A stretch of DNA of 64,000 nucleotides from Hydractinia symbiolongicarpus (taxonomy: Eukaryota > Cnidaria > Hydrozoa > Anthoathecata > Hydractiniidae), in assembly GCF_029227915.1 (NCBI RefSeq), contig NC_079885.1:30631001-30695000 (forward strand), written 5' to 3'. The notes beneath the pieces were generated by a model. That model saw only the letters and a program-made list of their open reading frames with translations, was not told the origin of the DNA and did no database searches. A program made the translations under genes and the position numbers. This document shows, one piece after another, positions 13,848-28,300 of the stretch (within the stretch, counting starts at the first letter, position 1; every line of letters begins with the position of its first letter).

Positions 13848-16800
13848 ACTTGTAGTTTTCAAAAATGTTTTCATTTTTGATGAGACACTTAATGAAAGGG
13901 GTTTAATCGCCGGCAAATGAAAACCCGCGATTTCCCGTAAATCACGGGCTTGGCCCGTATAGTCGAATGTATGCAAAGAAAATACCCTGTGAGTAAACTC
14001 ATTTCCAGAACGATTTTTTAAAATATTTTTTCACCACTAAAACGCATGAGACTTGTAGTTTTCAGAAATGTTTTCATTTTTGATGAGACGCTTAATGAAA
14101 GTGGTTTAATCGCCGGCAAACGAAAACCCGCGATTTCCCGTAAATCCCGGGCTTGGCCCGTATAGTCAAAAGTATAAAAAGAAAGTACCCAGGGAGTAAA
14201 CTCATTTCCAAAATGATTTTTTTAAATTATTTTGTCACCACTAAAACGCATGAGACTTGTATTTTCAAAAGTGTTTTCATTTTTGATGAGACGCTGAATA
14301 AAAGAAGTTTAATCGCCGGCAAACAAAAACCCGCGATTTCCCGTAAGTCCCGGACTCGGCCCGTATAGTCAAAAGTATACAAAGAAAGTACCCAGGGAGT
14401 AAACTCATTTCCCGAACGATTTTTAAAATTATTTTTTCACCACTAAAACGTATGAGACTTGTAGTTTTCGAAAATGTTTTCATTTTTGATGAGACACTTA
14501 ATGAAAGGGGTTTAATCGCCGGCAAATGAAAACCCGCGATTTCCCGTAAATCACGGGCTTGGCCCGTATAGTCGATTGTATGCAAAGAAAGTACCCTGTG
14601 AGTAAACTCATTTCCAGAACGATTTTTTAAATTATTTTTTCACCACTAAAACGCATAAGACTTGTAGTTTTCAAAAATGTTTTCATTTTTGATGAGACGC
14701 TGAATAAAAGAAGTTTAATCGCCGGCAAACGAAAACCCGCGATTTCCCGTAAATCCCGGACTCGGCCCGTATAGTCAAAAGTATACAAAGAAAGTACCCA
14801 GGGAGTAAACTCATTTCCCGAACGATTTTTAAAATTATTTTTTTACCGCTAAAACGCATGAGACTTGTACTTTTCAGAAATGTTTTCATTTTTCATGAGA
14901 CGCTTAATGAATGTGGTTTAATCGCCGGCAAGCGAAAACCCGCGATTTCCCGCAAATCCCGAGCTTGGCCCGTATAGTCGAATGTATACAATGAAAGTAC
15001 CCTGTGAGTAAACTTATTTCCGAAACGATTTTTTAAATTATCTTTTCACCACTAAAACGCATGAGACTTGTAGTTTTCAAAAATGTTTTCATTTTTGATG
15101 AGACGCTGAATAAAAGAAGTTTAACCGCCGGCAAACGAAAACCCGCCATTTCCCGTAAACCCCGGACTCGGCCCGTATAGGCAAAAGTATAGAAAGAAAG
15201 TACCCAGGGAGTAAACTCATTTCTCGAACGATTTTTTAAATTATTTTTTCACCACTAAAACGCCTGAGACTTGTAGTTTTCAGAAATGTTTTCATTTTTG
15301 ATGAGACGCTTAATGAAAGTGGTTTAATCGCCGGCAAACGAAAACCCGCGATTTCCCGTAAATCCCGGGCTTGGCCCGTATAGTCAAAAGTATAAAAAGA
15401 AAGTACCCAGGGAGTAAAATCATTTCCAAAATGATTTTTTTAAATTATTTTGTCACCACTAAAACGCATGAGACTTGTATTTTCAAAAGTGTTTTCATTT
15501 TTGATGAGACGCTGAATAAAAGAAGTTTAATCGCCGGCAAACGAAAACCCGCGATTTCCCGTAAATGCCGGGCTTGGCCCGTATAGTTGAATGTATCTAA
15601 AGAAAGTACCCAGGGAGTAAACTGACTTCTCGAACGATTTTTCAAATTATTTCTGCACCAGTAGAACGAATGAGACTTGTAGTTTTCAAAAATGTTTTCA
15701 TTTTTGATGAGACACTTAATGAAAGGGGTTTAATCGCCGGCAAATGAAAACCCGCGATTTCCCGTAAATCACGGGCTTGACCCGTATAGTCGAATGTATG
15801 CAAAGAAAGTACCCTGTGAGTAAACTCATTTCCAGAACGATTTTTTAAAATATTTTTTCACCACTAAAACGCATGAGACTTGTAGTTTTCAGAAATGTTT
15901 TCATTTTTGATGAGACGCTTAATGAAAGTGGTTTAATCGCCGGCAAACGAAAACCCGCGATTTCCCGTAAATCCCGGGCTTGGCCCGTATAGTCAAAAGT
16001 ATAAAAAGAAAGTACCCAGGGAGTAAACTCATTTTCAAAATGATTTTTTTAAATTATTGTCACCACTAAAACGCATGAGACTTGTATTTTCAAAAGTGTT
16101 TTCATTTTTGATGAGACGCTGAATAAAAGAAGTTTAATCGCCGGCAAACAAAAACCCGCGATTTCCCGTAAGTCCCGGACTCGGCCCGTATAGTCAAAAG
16201 TATACAAAGAAAGTACCCAGGGAGTAAACTCATTTCCCGAACGATTTTTAAAATTATTTTTTCACCACTAAAACGTATGAGACTTGTAGTTTTCGAAAAT
16301 GTTTTCATTTTTGATGAGACACTTAATGAAAGGGGTTTAATCGCCGGCAAATGAAAACCCGCGATTTCCCGTAAATCACGGGCTTGGCCCGTATAGTCGA
16401 TTGTATGCAAAGAAAGTACCCTGTGAGTAAACTCATTTCCAGAACGATTTTTTAAATTATTTTTTCACCACTAAAACGCATAAGACTTGTAGTTTTCAAA
16501 AATGTTTTCATTTTTGATGAGACGCTGAATAAAAGAAGTTTAATCGCCGGCAAACGAAAACCCGCGATTTCCCGTAAATCCCGGACTCGGCCCGTATAGT
16601 CAAAAGTATACAAAGAAAGTACCCAGGGAGTAAACTCATTTCCCGAACGATTTTTAAAATTATTTTTTTACCGCTAAAACGCATGAGACTTGTACTTTTC
16701 AGAAATGTTTTCATTTTTCATGAGACGCTTAATGAATGTGGTTTAATCGCCGGCAAGCGAAAACCCGCGATTTCCCGCAAATCCCGAGCTTGGCCCGTAT

Positions 16801-17500
16801 AGTCGAATGTATACAATGAAAGTACCCTGTGAGTAAACTTATTTCCAAAACGATTTTTTAAATTATCTTTTCACCACTAAAACGCATGAGACTTGTAGTT
16901 TTCAAAAATGTTTTCATTTTTGATGAGACGCTGAATAAAAGAAGTTTAACCGCCGGCAAACGAAAACCCGCCATTTCCCGTAAACCCCGGACTCGGCCCG
17001 TATAGGCAAAAGTATAGAAAGAAAGTACCCAGGGAGTAAACTCATTTCTCGAACGATTTTTTAAATTATTTTTTCACCACTAAAACGCCTGAGACTTGTA
17101 GTTTTCAGAAATGTTTTCATTTTTGATGAGACGCTTAATGAAAGTGGTTTAATCGCCGGCAAACGAAAACCCGCGATTTCCCGTAAATCCCGGGCTTGGC
17201 CCGTATAGTCAAAAGTATAAAAAGAAAGTACCCAGGGAGTAAAATCATTTCCAAAATGATTTTTTTAAATTATTTTGTCACCACTAAAACGCATGAGACT
17301 TGTATTTTCAAAAGTGTTTTCATTTTTGATGAGACGCTGAATAAAAGAAGTTTAATCGCCGGCAAACGAAAACCCGCGATTTCCCGTAAATCCCGGGCTT
17401 GGCCCGTATAGTTGAATGTATCTAAAGAAAGTACCCAGGGAGTAAACTGACTTCTCGAACGATTTTTCAAATTATTTCTGCACCAGTAGAACGAATGAGA
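13848..17500 (+). repeat. Nine-monomer unit (1,825 bp) in two tandem copies
   Basis: Copies start near 13848 and 15674 and are offset by 1,825 bases, two short of nine 203-bp monomers because TTATTTTGTC is reduced to TTATTGTC at about 16057. Shared markers include the C/D chimeric first monomer, GATTTTTTAAAATATTTTTT, GTTTTCGAAAATG, CGATTGTATGC, GTACTTTTCAG and AACGCCTGAG. Monomer order is C/D chimera, A, B', D, E-like, D, E, A, B'. Confidence 0.82.
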
Positions 17501-20330
17501 CTTGTAGTTTTCAAAAATGTTTTCATTTTTAATGAGACGCTTAATGAAAGAGTTTTAATCGCCGGCAAACGAAAACCCGCGATTTCCCGTAAATCCCGGG
17601 CTTGGCCCGCATAGTCGAATGTATACAAAGTATGTACCCTGTGAGTAAACTTATTTCCAAAACGATTTTTTAAATTATCTTTTCACCACTAAAGCGCATG
17701 AGACTTGTAGTCTTCAAAAATGTTTTCATTTTTGATGAGACGCTGAATAAAAGAAGTTTAAGCGCCGGCAAACGAAAACCCGCCATTTCCCGTAAACCCC
17801 GGACTCGGCCCGTATAATCAAAAGTATACAAAGAAAGTACCCAAGGAGTAAACTTATTTCCGAAACGATTTTTTAAATTATCTTTTCACCACTAAAACGC
17901 CTGAGACTTGTAGTTTTCAGAAATGTTTTCATTTTTGATGAGACGCTTAATGAAAGTGGTTTAATCGCCGGCAAACGAAAACCCGCGATTTCCCGTAAAT
18001 CCCGGGCTTGGCCCGTATAGTCAAAAGTATAAAAAGAAAGTACCCAGGGAGTAAAATCATTTCCAAAATGATTTTTTTAAATTATTTTGTCACCACTAAA
18101 ACGCATGAGACTTGTATTTTCAAAAGTGTTTTCATTTTTGATGAGACGCTGAATAAAAGAAGTTTAATCGCCGGCAAACGAAAACCCGCGATTTCCCGTA
18201 AATGCCGGGCTTGGCCCGTATAGTTGAATGTATCTAAAGAAAGTACCCAGGGAGTAAACTGACTTCTCGAACGATTTTTCAAATTATTTCTGCACCAGTA
18301 GAACGAATGAGACTTGTAGTTTTCAAAAATGTTTTCATTTTTGATGAGACACTTAATGAAAGGGGTTTAATCGCCGGCAAATGAAAACCCGCGATTTCCC
18401 GTAAATCACGGGCTTGACCCGTATAGTCGAATGTATGCAAAGAAAGTACCCTGTGAGTAAACTCATTTCCAGAACGATTTTTTAAAATATTTTTTCACCA
18501 CTAAAACGCATGAGACTTGTAGTTTTCAGAAATGTTTTCATTTTTGATGAGACGCTTAATGAAAGTGGTTTAATCGCCGGCAAACGAAAACCCGCGATTT
18601 CCCGTAAATCCCGGGCTTGGCCCGTATAGTCAAAAGTATAAAAAGAAAGTACCCAGGGAGTAAACTCATTTCCCGAACGATTTTTAAAATTATTTTTTCA
18701 CCACTAAAACGTATGAGACTTGTAGTTTTCGAAAATGTTTTCATTTTTGATGAGACGCTGAATAAAAGAAGTTTAATCGCCGGCAAACAAAAACCCGCGA
18801 TTTCCCGTAAGTCCCGGACTCGGCCCGTATAGTCAAAAGTATACAAAGAAAGTACCCAGGGAGTAAACTCATTTCCCGAACGATTTTTAAAATTATTTTT
18901 TCACCACTAAAACGTATGAGACTTGTAGTTTTCGAAAATGTTTTCATTTTTGATGAGACACTTAATGAAAGGGGTTTAATCGCCGGCAAATGAAAACCCG
19001 CGATTTCCCGTAAATCACGGGCTTGGCCCGTATAGTCGATTGTATGCAAAGAAAGTACCCTGTGAGTAAACTCATTTCCAGAACGATTTTTTAAATTATT
19101 TTTTCACCACTAAAACGCATAAGACTTGTAGTTTTCAAAAATGTTTTCATTTTTGATGAGACGCTGAATAAAAGAAGTTTAATCGCCGGCAAACGAAAAC
19201 CCGCGATTTCCCGTAAATCCCGGACTCGGCCCGTATAGTCAAAAGTATACAAAGAAAGTACCCAGGGAGTAAACTCATTTCCCGAACGATTTTTAAAATT
19301 ATTTTTTTACCGCTAAAACGCATGAGACTTGTACTTTTCAGAAATGTTTTCATTTTTCATGAGACGCTTAATGAATGTGGTTTAATCGCCGGCAAGCGAA
19401 AACCCGCGATTTCCCGCAAATCCCGAGCTTGGCCCGTATAGTCGAATGTATACAATGAAAGTACCCTGTGAGTAAACTTATTTCCAAAACGATTTTTTAA
19501 ATTATCTTTTCACCACTAAAACGCATGAGACTTGTAGTTTTCAAAAATGTTTTCATTTTTGATGAGACGCTGAATAAAAGAAGTTTAACCGCCGGCAAAC
19601 GAAAACCCGCCATTTCCCGTAAACCCCGGACTCGGCCCGTATAGGCAAAAGTATAGAAAGAAAGTACCCAGGGAGTAAACTCATTTCTCGAACGATTTTT
19701 TAAATTATTTTTTCACCACTAAAACGCCTGAGACTTGTAGTTTTCAGAAATGTTTTCATTTTTGATGAGACGCTTAATGAAAGTGGTTTAATCGCCGGCA
19801 AACGAAAACCCGCGATTTCCCGTAAATCCCGGGCTTGGCCCGTATAGTCAAAAGTATAAAAAGAAAGTACCCAGGGAGTAAAATCATTTCCAAAATGATT
19901 TTTTTAAATTATTTTGTCACCACTAAAACGCATGAGACTTGTATTTTCAAAAGTGTTTTCATTTTTGATGAGACGCTGAATAAAAGAAGTTTAATCGCCG
20001 GCAAACGAAAACCCGCGATTTCCCGTAAATCCCGGGCTTGGCCCGTATAGTTGAATGTATCTAAAGAAAGTACCCAGGGAGTAAACTGACTTCTCGAACG
20101 ATTTTTCAAATTATTTCTGCACCAGTAGAACGAATGAGACTTGTAGTTTTCAAAAATGTTTTCATTTTTAATGAGACGCTTAATGAAAGAGTTTTAATCG
20201 CCGGCAAACGAAAACCCGCGATTTCCCGTAAATCCCGGGCTTGGCCCGCATAGTCGAATGTATACAAAGTATGTACCCTGTGAGTAAACTTATTTCCAAA
20301 ACGATTTTTTAAATAATTATTTCACCACTA
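17501..20330 (+). repeat. Partial 13-monomer recurrence (2,639 bp offset)
   Basis: Bases from about 18310 to 20320 match about 15670 to 17690 at an offset of 2,639. The match is broken near 18680-18740: the expected B' head is replaced by a D-type head with TTTTAAAATTATTTTTTC and CGAAAATG before the B-type GCTGAATAAAAGAAG continues. This looks like a crossover or gene-conversion tract between monomer types. The 17.5-18.0-kb part holds the E-like AAAGCGCATGAG/GTCTTCAAAAATG variant that reappears at 21.5, 25.0, 26.8, 32.3 and 33.1 kb. Confidence 0.76.
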
Positions 20331-22340
20331 AAGCCCATGAGACTTGTAGTTTTTAAAAATGTTTTCATTTTGGATGAGACGGTGAATAAAAGAAGTTTAA
20401 TCGCCGGCAAACGAAAACCCGCGATTTCCCGTAAATCCCGGACTCGGCCTGTATAGTCAAAAGTATACAAAGAAAGTACCCAGGGAGTAAACTCATTTCC
20501 CGAACGATTTTTTAAATTATTTTTTTATCACTAAAACGCATGAGACTTGTAGTTTTCAGAAATGTTTTCATTTTTGATGAGACACTTAATGAAAGTGGTT
20601 TAATCGCCGGCAAACGAAAACCCGCGATTTTCCGTAAATCCCGGGCTTGGCCCGTATAGTCAAAAGTATACAAAGAAAGTACCCAGGGAGTAAACTCATT
20701 TCCCAAATGATTTTTTGAAATTATTTTGTCACCACTAAAACGCATGAGACTTGTAGTTTTCAAAAGTGTTTTCATTTTTGATGAGACGCTGAATAAAAGA
20801 AGTTTAAGCGCCGGCAAACGAAAACCCGCCATTTCCCGTAAACCCCGGACTCGGCCCGTATAATCAAAAGTATACAAAGAAAGTACCCAAGGAGTAAACT
20901 CATTTCCCGAACGATTTTTTAAATTATTTTTTCACCACTAAAACGCATGAAACTTGTAGTTTTCAGAAATGTTTTCATTTTTGATGAGACGCTTAATGAA
21001 AGTGGTTTAATCGCCGGCAAACGAAAACCCGCGATTTCCCGTAAATCCCGGGCTTGGCCCGTATAGTCAAAAGTATAAAAAGAAAGTACCCAGGGAGTAA
21101 ACTCATTTCCAAAATGATTTTTTTAAATTATTTTGTCACCACTAAAACGCATGAGACTTGTATTTTCAAAAGTGTTTTCATTTTTGATGAGACGCTGAAT
21201 AAAAGAAGTTTAATCGCCGGCAAACAAAAACCCGCGATTTCCCGTAAATCCCGGGCTTGGCCCGTATAGTTGAATTTATCTAAAGAAAGTACCCAGGGAG
21301 TAAACTGACTTCTCGAACGATTTTTCAAATTATTTCTGCACCAGTAGAACGAATGAGACTTGTAGTTTTCAAAAATGTTTTCATTTTTAATGAGACGCTT
21401 AATGAAAGAGTTTTAATCGCCGCCAAACGAAAACCCGCGATTTCCCGTAAATCCCGGGCTTGGCCCGCATAGTCGAATGTATACAAAGTATGTACCCTGT
21501 GAGTAAACTTATTTCCAAAACGATTTTTTAAATTATCTTTTCACCACTAAAGCGCATGAGACTTGTAGTCTTCAAAAATGTTTTCATTTTTAATGAGACG
21601 CTGAATAAAAGAAGTTTAAGCGCCGGCAAACGAAAACCCGCCATTTCCCGTAAACCCCGGACTCGGCCCGTATAGTCAAAAGTATACAAAGAAAGTACCC
21701 AAGGAGTAAACTCATTTCCCGAACGATTTTTTAAATTATTTTTTCACCACTAAAACGCATGAAACTTGTAGTTTTCAGAAATGTTTTCATTTTTGATGAG
21801 ACGCTTAATGAAAGTGGTTTAATCACCGGCAAACGAAAACCCGCGATTTCCCGTAAATCCCGGGCTTGGCCCGTATAGTCAAAAGTATACAAAGAAAGTA
21901 CCCAGGGAGTAAACTTATTTCCCGAACGATTTTTTAAATAATTATTTCACCACTAAAGCCCATGAGACTTGTAGTTTTTAAAAATGTTTTCATTTTGGAT
22001 GAGACGGTGAATAAAAGAAGTTTAATCGCCGGCAAACGAAAACCCGCGATTTCCCGTAAATCCCGGACTCGGCCTGTATAGTCAAAAGTATACAAAGAAA
22101 GTACCCAGGGAGTAAACTCATTTCCCGAACGATTTTTTAAATTATTTTTTCATCACTAAAACGCATGAGACTTGTAGTTTTCAGAAATGTTTTCATTTTT
22201 GATGAGACACTTAATGAAAGTGGTTTAATCGCCGGCAAACGAAAACCCGCGATTTCCCGTAAATCCCGGGCTTGGCCCGTATAGTTGAATGTATCTAAAG
22301 AAAGTACCCAGGGAGTAAACTGACTTCTCGAACGATTTTT
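20331..22340 (+). repeat. Block whose ~1.5-kb core recurs 11.57 kb away
   Basis: About 20780-22270 matches about 32353-33843 at a constant offset of 11,573 bases (57 monomers plus two). Private markers shared by both copies include GTTGAATTTATC (~21268 and ~32841), CGCCGCCAAACG (~21420 and ~32993), GTATAATCAAAAG (~20857 and ~32430) and CATTTTGGATGAGACGGTG (~21991 and ~33564). A few differences exist, for example CGGCCGG in place of CGGCCCG near 33037. This indicates transfer or duplication across intervening units rather than neighbour-only copying. Confidence 0.78.
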
Positions 22341-25300
22341 CAAATTATTTCTGCACCAGTAGAACGAATGAGACTTGTAGTTTTCAAAAATGTTTTCATT
22401 TTTAATGAGACGCTTAATGAAAGAGTTTTAATCGCCGGCAAACAAAAACCCGCGATTTCCCGTAAATCCCGGGCTTGGCCCGTATTGTTGAATGTATCTA
22501 AAGAAAGTACCCAGGGAGTAAACTGACTTCCCGAACGATTTTTCAAATTATTTCTGCACCAGTAGAACGAATGAGACTTGTAGTTTTGAAAAATGTTTTC
22601 ATTTTTAATGAGACGTTTATTGAAAGAGTTTTAATCGCCGGCAAACGAAAACCCGCGCTTTCCCGTAAATCCCGGACTCGACCCGTATAGTCAAAAGTAT
22701 ACAAAGAAAGTACCCAGGGAGTAAACTCATTTCTCGAACGATTTTTTAAATTATTTTTTCACCACTAAAACGCATGAGACTTGTAGTTTTCAGAAATGTT
22801 TTCATTTTTGATGAGACGCTTAATGAAAGTGGTTTAATCGCCGGCAAACGAAAACCCGCGATTTCCCGTAAATCCCGGGCTTGGCCCGTATAGTCAAAAG
22901 TATAAAAAGAAAGTACCCAGGGAGTAAAATCATTTCCAAAATGATTTTTTTAAATTATTTTGTCACCACTAAAACGCATGAGACTTGTATTTTCAAAAGT
23001 GTTTTCATTTTTGATGAGACGTTGAATAAAAGAAGTTTAATCGCCGGCAAACGAAAACCCGCGATTTCCCGTAAATCCCGGGCTTGGCCCGTATAGTTGA
23101 ATGTATCTAAAGAAAGTACCCAGGGAGTAAACTGACTTCTCGAACGATTTTTCAAATTATTTCTGCACCAGTAGAACGAATGAGACTTGTAGTTTTCAAA
23201 AATGTTTTCATTTTTAATGAGACGCTTAATGAAAGAGTTTTAATCGCCGGCAAACGAAAACCCGCGATTTCCCGTAAATCCCGGGCTTGGCCCGTATTGT
23301 TGAATGTATCTAAAGAAAGTACCCAGGGAGTAAACTGACTTCCCGAACGATTTTTCAAATTATTTCTGCACCACTAAAACGCATGAAACTTGTAGTTTTA
23401 AGAAATGTTTTCATTTTTGATGAGACGCTTAATGAAAGCGGTTTAATCACCGGCAAACGAAAACCCGCGATTTCCCGTAAATCCCGGGCTTGGCCCGTAT
23501 AGTCAAAAGTATACAAAGAAAGTACCCAGGGAGTAAACTTATTTCCCGAACGATTTTTTAAATAATTATTTCACCACTAAAGCCCATGAGACTTGTAGTT
23601 TTTAAGAATGTTTTCATTTTGGATGAGACGGTGAATAAAAGAAGTTTAATCGCCGGCAAACGAAAACCCGCGATTTCCCGTAAATCCCGGACTCGGCCTG
23701 TATAGTCAAAAGTATACAAAGAAAGTACCCAGGGAGTAAACTCATTTCCCGAACGATTTTTTAAATTATTTTTTCATCACTAAAACGCATGAGACTTGTA
23801 GTTTTTAGAAATGTTTTCATTTTTGATGAGACACTTAATGAAAGTGGTTTAATCGCCGGCAAACGAAAACCCGCGATTTCCCGTAAATCCCGGGCTTGGC
23901 CCGTATAGTCAAAAGTATACAAAGAAAGTACCCAGGGAGTAAACTCATTTCCCAAATGATTTTTTGATATTATTTTGTCACCACTAAAACGCATGAGACT
24001 TGTAGTTTTCAAAAGTGTTTTCATTTTTGATGAGACGCTGAATAAAAGAAGTTTAATCGCCGGCAAACGAAAACCCGCGATTTCCCGTAAATCCCGGGCT
24101 TGGCCCGTATTGTTGAATGTATCTAAAGAAAGTACCCAGGGAGTAAACTGACTTCCCGAACGATTTTTCAAATTATTTCTGCACCAGTAGAACGAATGAG
24201 ACTTGTAGTTTTGAAAAATGTTTTCATTTTTAATGAGACGTTTATTGAAAGAGTTTTAATCGCCGGCAAACAAAAACCCGCGCTTTCCCGTAAATCCCGG
24301 ACTCGACCCGTATAGTCAAAAGTATACAAAGAAAGTACCCAGGGAGTAAACTCATTTCTCGAACGATTTTTTAAATTATTTTTTCACCACTAAAACGCAT
24401 GAGACTTGTAGTTTTCAGAAATGTTTTCATTTTTGATGAGACGCTTAATGAAAGTGGTTTAATCGCCGGCAAACGAAAACCCGCGATTTCCCGTAAATCC
24501 CGGGCTTGGCCCGTATAGTCAAAAGTATAAAAAGAAAGTACCCAGGGAGTAAAATCATTTCCAAAATGATTTTTTTAAATTATTTTGTCACCACTAAAAC
24601 GCATGAGACTTGTATTTTCAAAAGTGTTTTCATTTTTGATGAGACGCTGAATAAAAGAAGTTTAATCGCCGGCAAACGAAAACCCGCGATTTCCCGTAAA
24701 TCCCGGGCTTGGCCCGTATAGTTGAATGTATCTAAAGAAAGTACCCAGGGAGTAAACTGACTTCTCGAACGATTTTTCAAATTATTTCTGCACCAGTAGA
24801 ACGAATGAGACTTTTAGTTTTCAAAAATGTTTTCATTTTTAATGAGACGCTTAATGAAAGAGTTTTAATCGCCGGCAAACGAAAACCCGCGATTTCCCGT
24901 AAATCCCGGGCTTGGCCCGCATAGTCGAATGTATACAAAGTATGTACCCTGTGAGTAAACTTATTTCCAAAACGATTTTTTAAATTATCTTTTCACCACT
25001 AAAGCGCATGAGACTTGTAGTCTTCAAAAATGTTTTCATTTTTGATGAGACGCTGAATAAAAGAAGTTTAATCGCCGGCAAACGAAAACCCGCGATTTCC
25101 CGTAAATCTCGGGCTTGGCCCGTATAGTTGAATGTATCTAAAGAAAGTACCCAGGGAGTAAACTGACTTCTCGAACGATTTTTCAAATTATTTCTGCACC
25201 AGTAGAACGAATGAGACTTGTAGTTTTCAAAAATGTTTTCATTTTTAATGAGACGCTTAATGAAAGAGTTTTAATCGCCGGCAAACGAAAACCCGCGATT

Positions 25301-28300
25301 TCCCGTAAATCCCGGGCTTGGCCCGTATAGTCAAAAGTATACAAAGAAAGTACCCAGGGAGTAAACTTATTTCCCGAACGATTTTTTAAATAATTATTTT
25401 ACCACTAAAGCCCATGAGACTTGTAGTTTTTAAGAATGTTTTCATTTTGGATGAGACGGTGAATAAAAGAAGTTTAATCGCCGGCAAACGAAAACACGCG
25501 ATTTCCCGTAAATCCCGGACTCGGCCTGTATAGTCAAAAGTATACAAAGAAAGTACCCAGGGAGTAAACTCATTTCCCGAACGATTTTTTAAATTATTTT
25601 TTCATCACTAAAACGCATGAGACTTGTAGTTTTTAGAAATGTTTTCATTTTTGATGAGACACTTAATGAAAGTGGTTTAATCGCCGGCAAACGAAAACCC
25701 GCGATTTCCCGTAAATCCCGGGCTTGGCCCGTATAGTCAAAAGTATACAAAGAAAGTACCCAGGGAGTAAACTCATTTCCCAAATGATTTTTTGATATTA
25801 TTTTGTCACCACTAAAATGCATGAGACTTGTAGTTTTCAAAAGTGTTTTCATTTTTGATGAGACGCTGAATAAAAGAAGTTTAATCGCCGGCAAACGAAA
25901 ACCCGCGATTTCCCGTAAATCCCGGGCTTGGCCCGTATTGTTGAATGTATCTAAAGAAAGTACCCAGGGAGTAAACTGACTTCCCGAACGATTTTTCAAA
26001 TTATTTCTGCACCAGTAGAACGAATGAGACTTGTAGTTTTGAAAAATGTTTTCATTTTTAATGAGACGTTTATTGAAAGAGTTTTAATCGCCGGCAAACA
26101 AAAACCCGCGCTTTCCCGTAAATCCCGGACTCGACCCGTATAGTCAAAAGTATACAAAGAAAGTACCCAGGGAGTAAACTCATTTCTCGAACGATTTTTT
26201 AAATTATTTTTTCACCACTAAAACGCATGAGACTTGTAGTTTTCAGAAATGTTTTCATTTTTGATGAGACGCTTAATGAAAGTGGTTTAATCGCCGGCAA
26301 ACGAAAACCCGCGATTTCCCGTAAATCCCGGGCTTGGCCCGTATAGTCAAAAGTATAAAAAGAAAGTAACCAGGGAGTAAAATCATTTCCAAAATGATTT
26401 TTTTAAATTATTTTGTCACCACTAAAACGCATGAGACTTGTATTTTCAAAAGTGTTTTCATTTTTGATGAGACGCTGAATAAAAGAAGTTTAATCGCCGG
26501 CAAACGAAAACCCGCGATTTCCCGTAAATCCCGGGCTTGGCCCGTATAGTTGAATGTATCTAAAGAAAGTACCCAGGGAGTAAACTGACTTCTCGAACGA
26601 TTTTTCAAATTATTTCTGCACCAGTAGAACGAATGAGACTTGTAGTTTTCAAAAATGTTTTCATTTTTAATGAGACGCTTAATGAAAGAGTTTTAATCGC
26701 CGGCAAACGAAAACCCGCGATTTCCCGTAAATCCCGGGCTTGGCCCGCATAGTCGAATGTATACAAAGTATGTACCCTGTGAGTAAACTTATTTCCAAAA
26801 CGATTTTTTAAATTATCTTTTCACCACTAAAGCGCATGAGACTTGTAGTCTTCAAAAATGTTTTCATTTTTGATGAGACGCTGAATAAAAGAAGTTTAAT
26901 CGCCGGCAAACGAAAACCCGCGATTTCCCGTAAATCCCGGGCTTGGCCCGTATAGTTGAATGTATCTAAAGAAAGTACCCAGGGAGTAAACTGACTTCTC
27001 GAACGATTTTTCAAATTATTTCTGCACCAGTAGAACGAATGAGACTTGTAGTTTTCAAAAATGTTTTCATTTTTAATGAGACGCTTAATGAAAGAGTTTT
27101 AATCGCCGGCAAACGAAAACCCGCGATTTCCCGTAAATCCCGGGCTTGGCCCGTATTGTTGAATGTATCTAAAGAAAGTACCCAGGGAGTAAACTGACTT
27201 CCCGAACGATTTTTCAAATTATTTCTGCACCACTAAAACGCATGAAACTTGTAGTTTTCAGAAATGTTTTCATTTTTGATGAGACGCTTAATGAAAGTGG
27301 TTTAATCACCGGCAAACGAAAACCCGCGATTTCCCGTAAATCCCGGGCTTGGCCCGTATAGTCAAAAGTATACAAAGAAAGTACCCAGGGAGTAAACTTA
27401 TTTCCCGAACGATTTTTTAAATATTTTTTCACCACTAAAGCCCATGAGACTTGTAGTTTTTAAAAATGTTTTCATTTTGGATGAGACGGTGAATAAAAGA
27501 AGTTTAATCGCCGGCAAACGAAAACCCGCGATTTCCCGTAAATCCCGGACTCGGCCTGTATAGTCAAAAGTATACAAAGAAAGTACCCAGGGAGTAAACT
27601 CATTTCCCGAACGATTTTTTAAATTATTTTTTCATCACTAAAACGCATGAGACTTGTAGTTTTCAGAAATGTTTTCATTTTTGATGAGACACTTAATGAA
27701 AGTGGTTTAATCGCCGGCAAACGAAAACCCGCGATTTCCCGTAAATCCCGGGCTTGGCCCGTATAGTCAAAAGTATACAAAGAAAGTACCCAGGGAGTAA
27801 ACTCATTTCCCAAATGATTTTTTGATATTATTTTGTCACCACTAAAACGCATGAGACTTGTAGTTTTCAAAAGTGTTTTCATTTTTGATGAGACGCTGAA
27901 TAAAAGAAGTTTAATCGCCGGCAAACGAAAACCCGCGATTTCCCGTAAATCCCGGGCTTGGCCCGTATTGTTGAATGTATCTAAAGAAAGTACCCAGGGA
28001 GTAAACTGACTTCCCGAACGATTTTTCAAATTATTTCGGCACCAGTAGAACGAATGAGACTTGTAGTTTTGAAAAATGTTTTCATTTTTAATGAGACGTT
28101 TATTGAAAGAGTTTTAATCGCCGGCAAACGAAAACCCGCGCTTTCCCGTAAATCCCGGACTCGACCCGTATAGTCAAAAGTATACAAAGAAAGTACCCAG
28201 GGAGTAAACTCATTTCTCGAACGATTTTTTAAATTATTTTTTCACCACTAAAACGCATGAGACTTGTAGTTTTCAGAAATGTTTTCATTTTTGATGAGAC

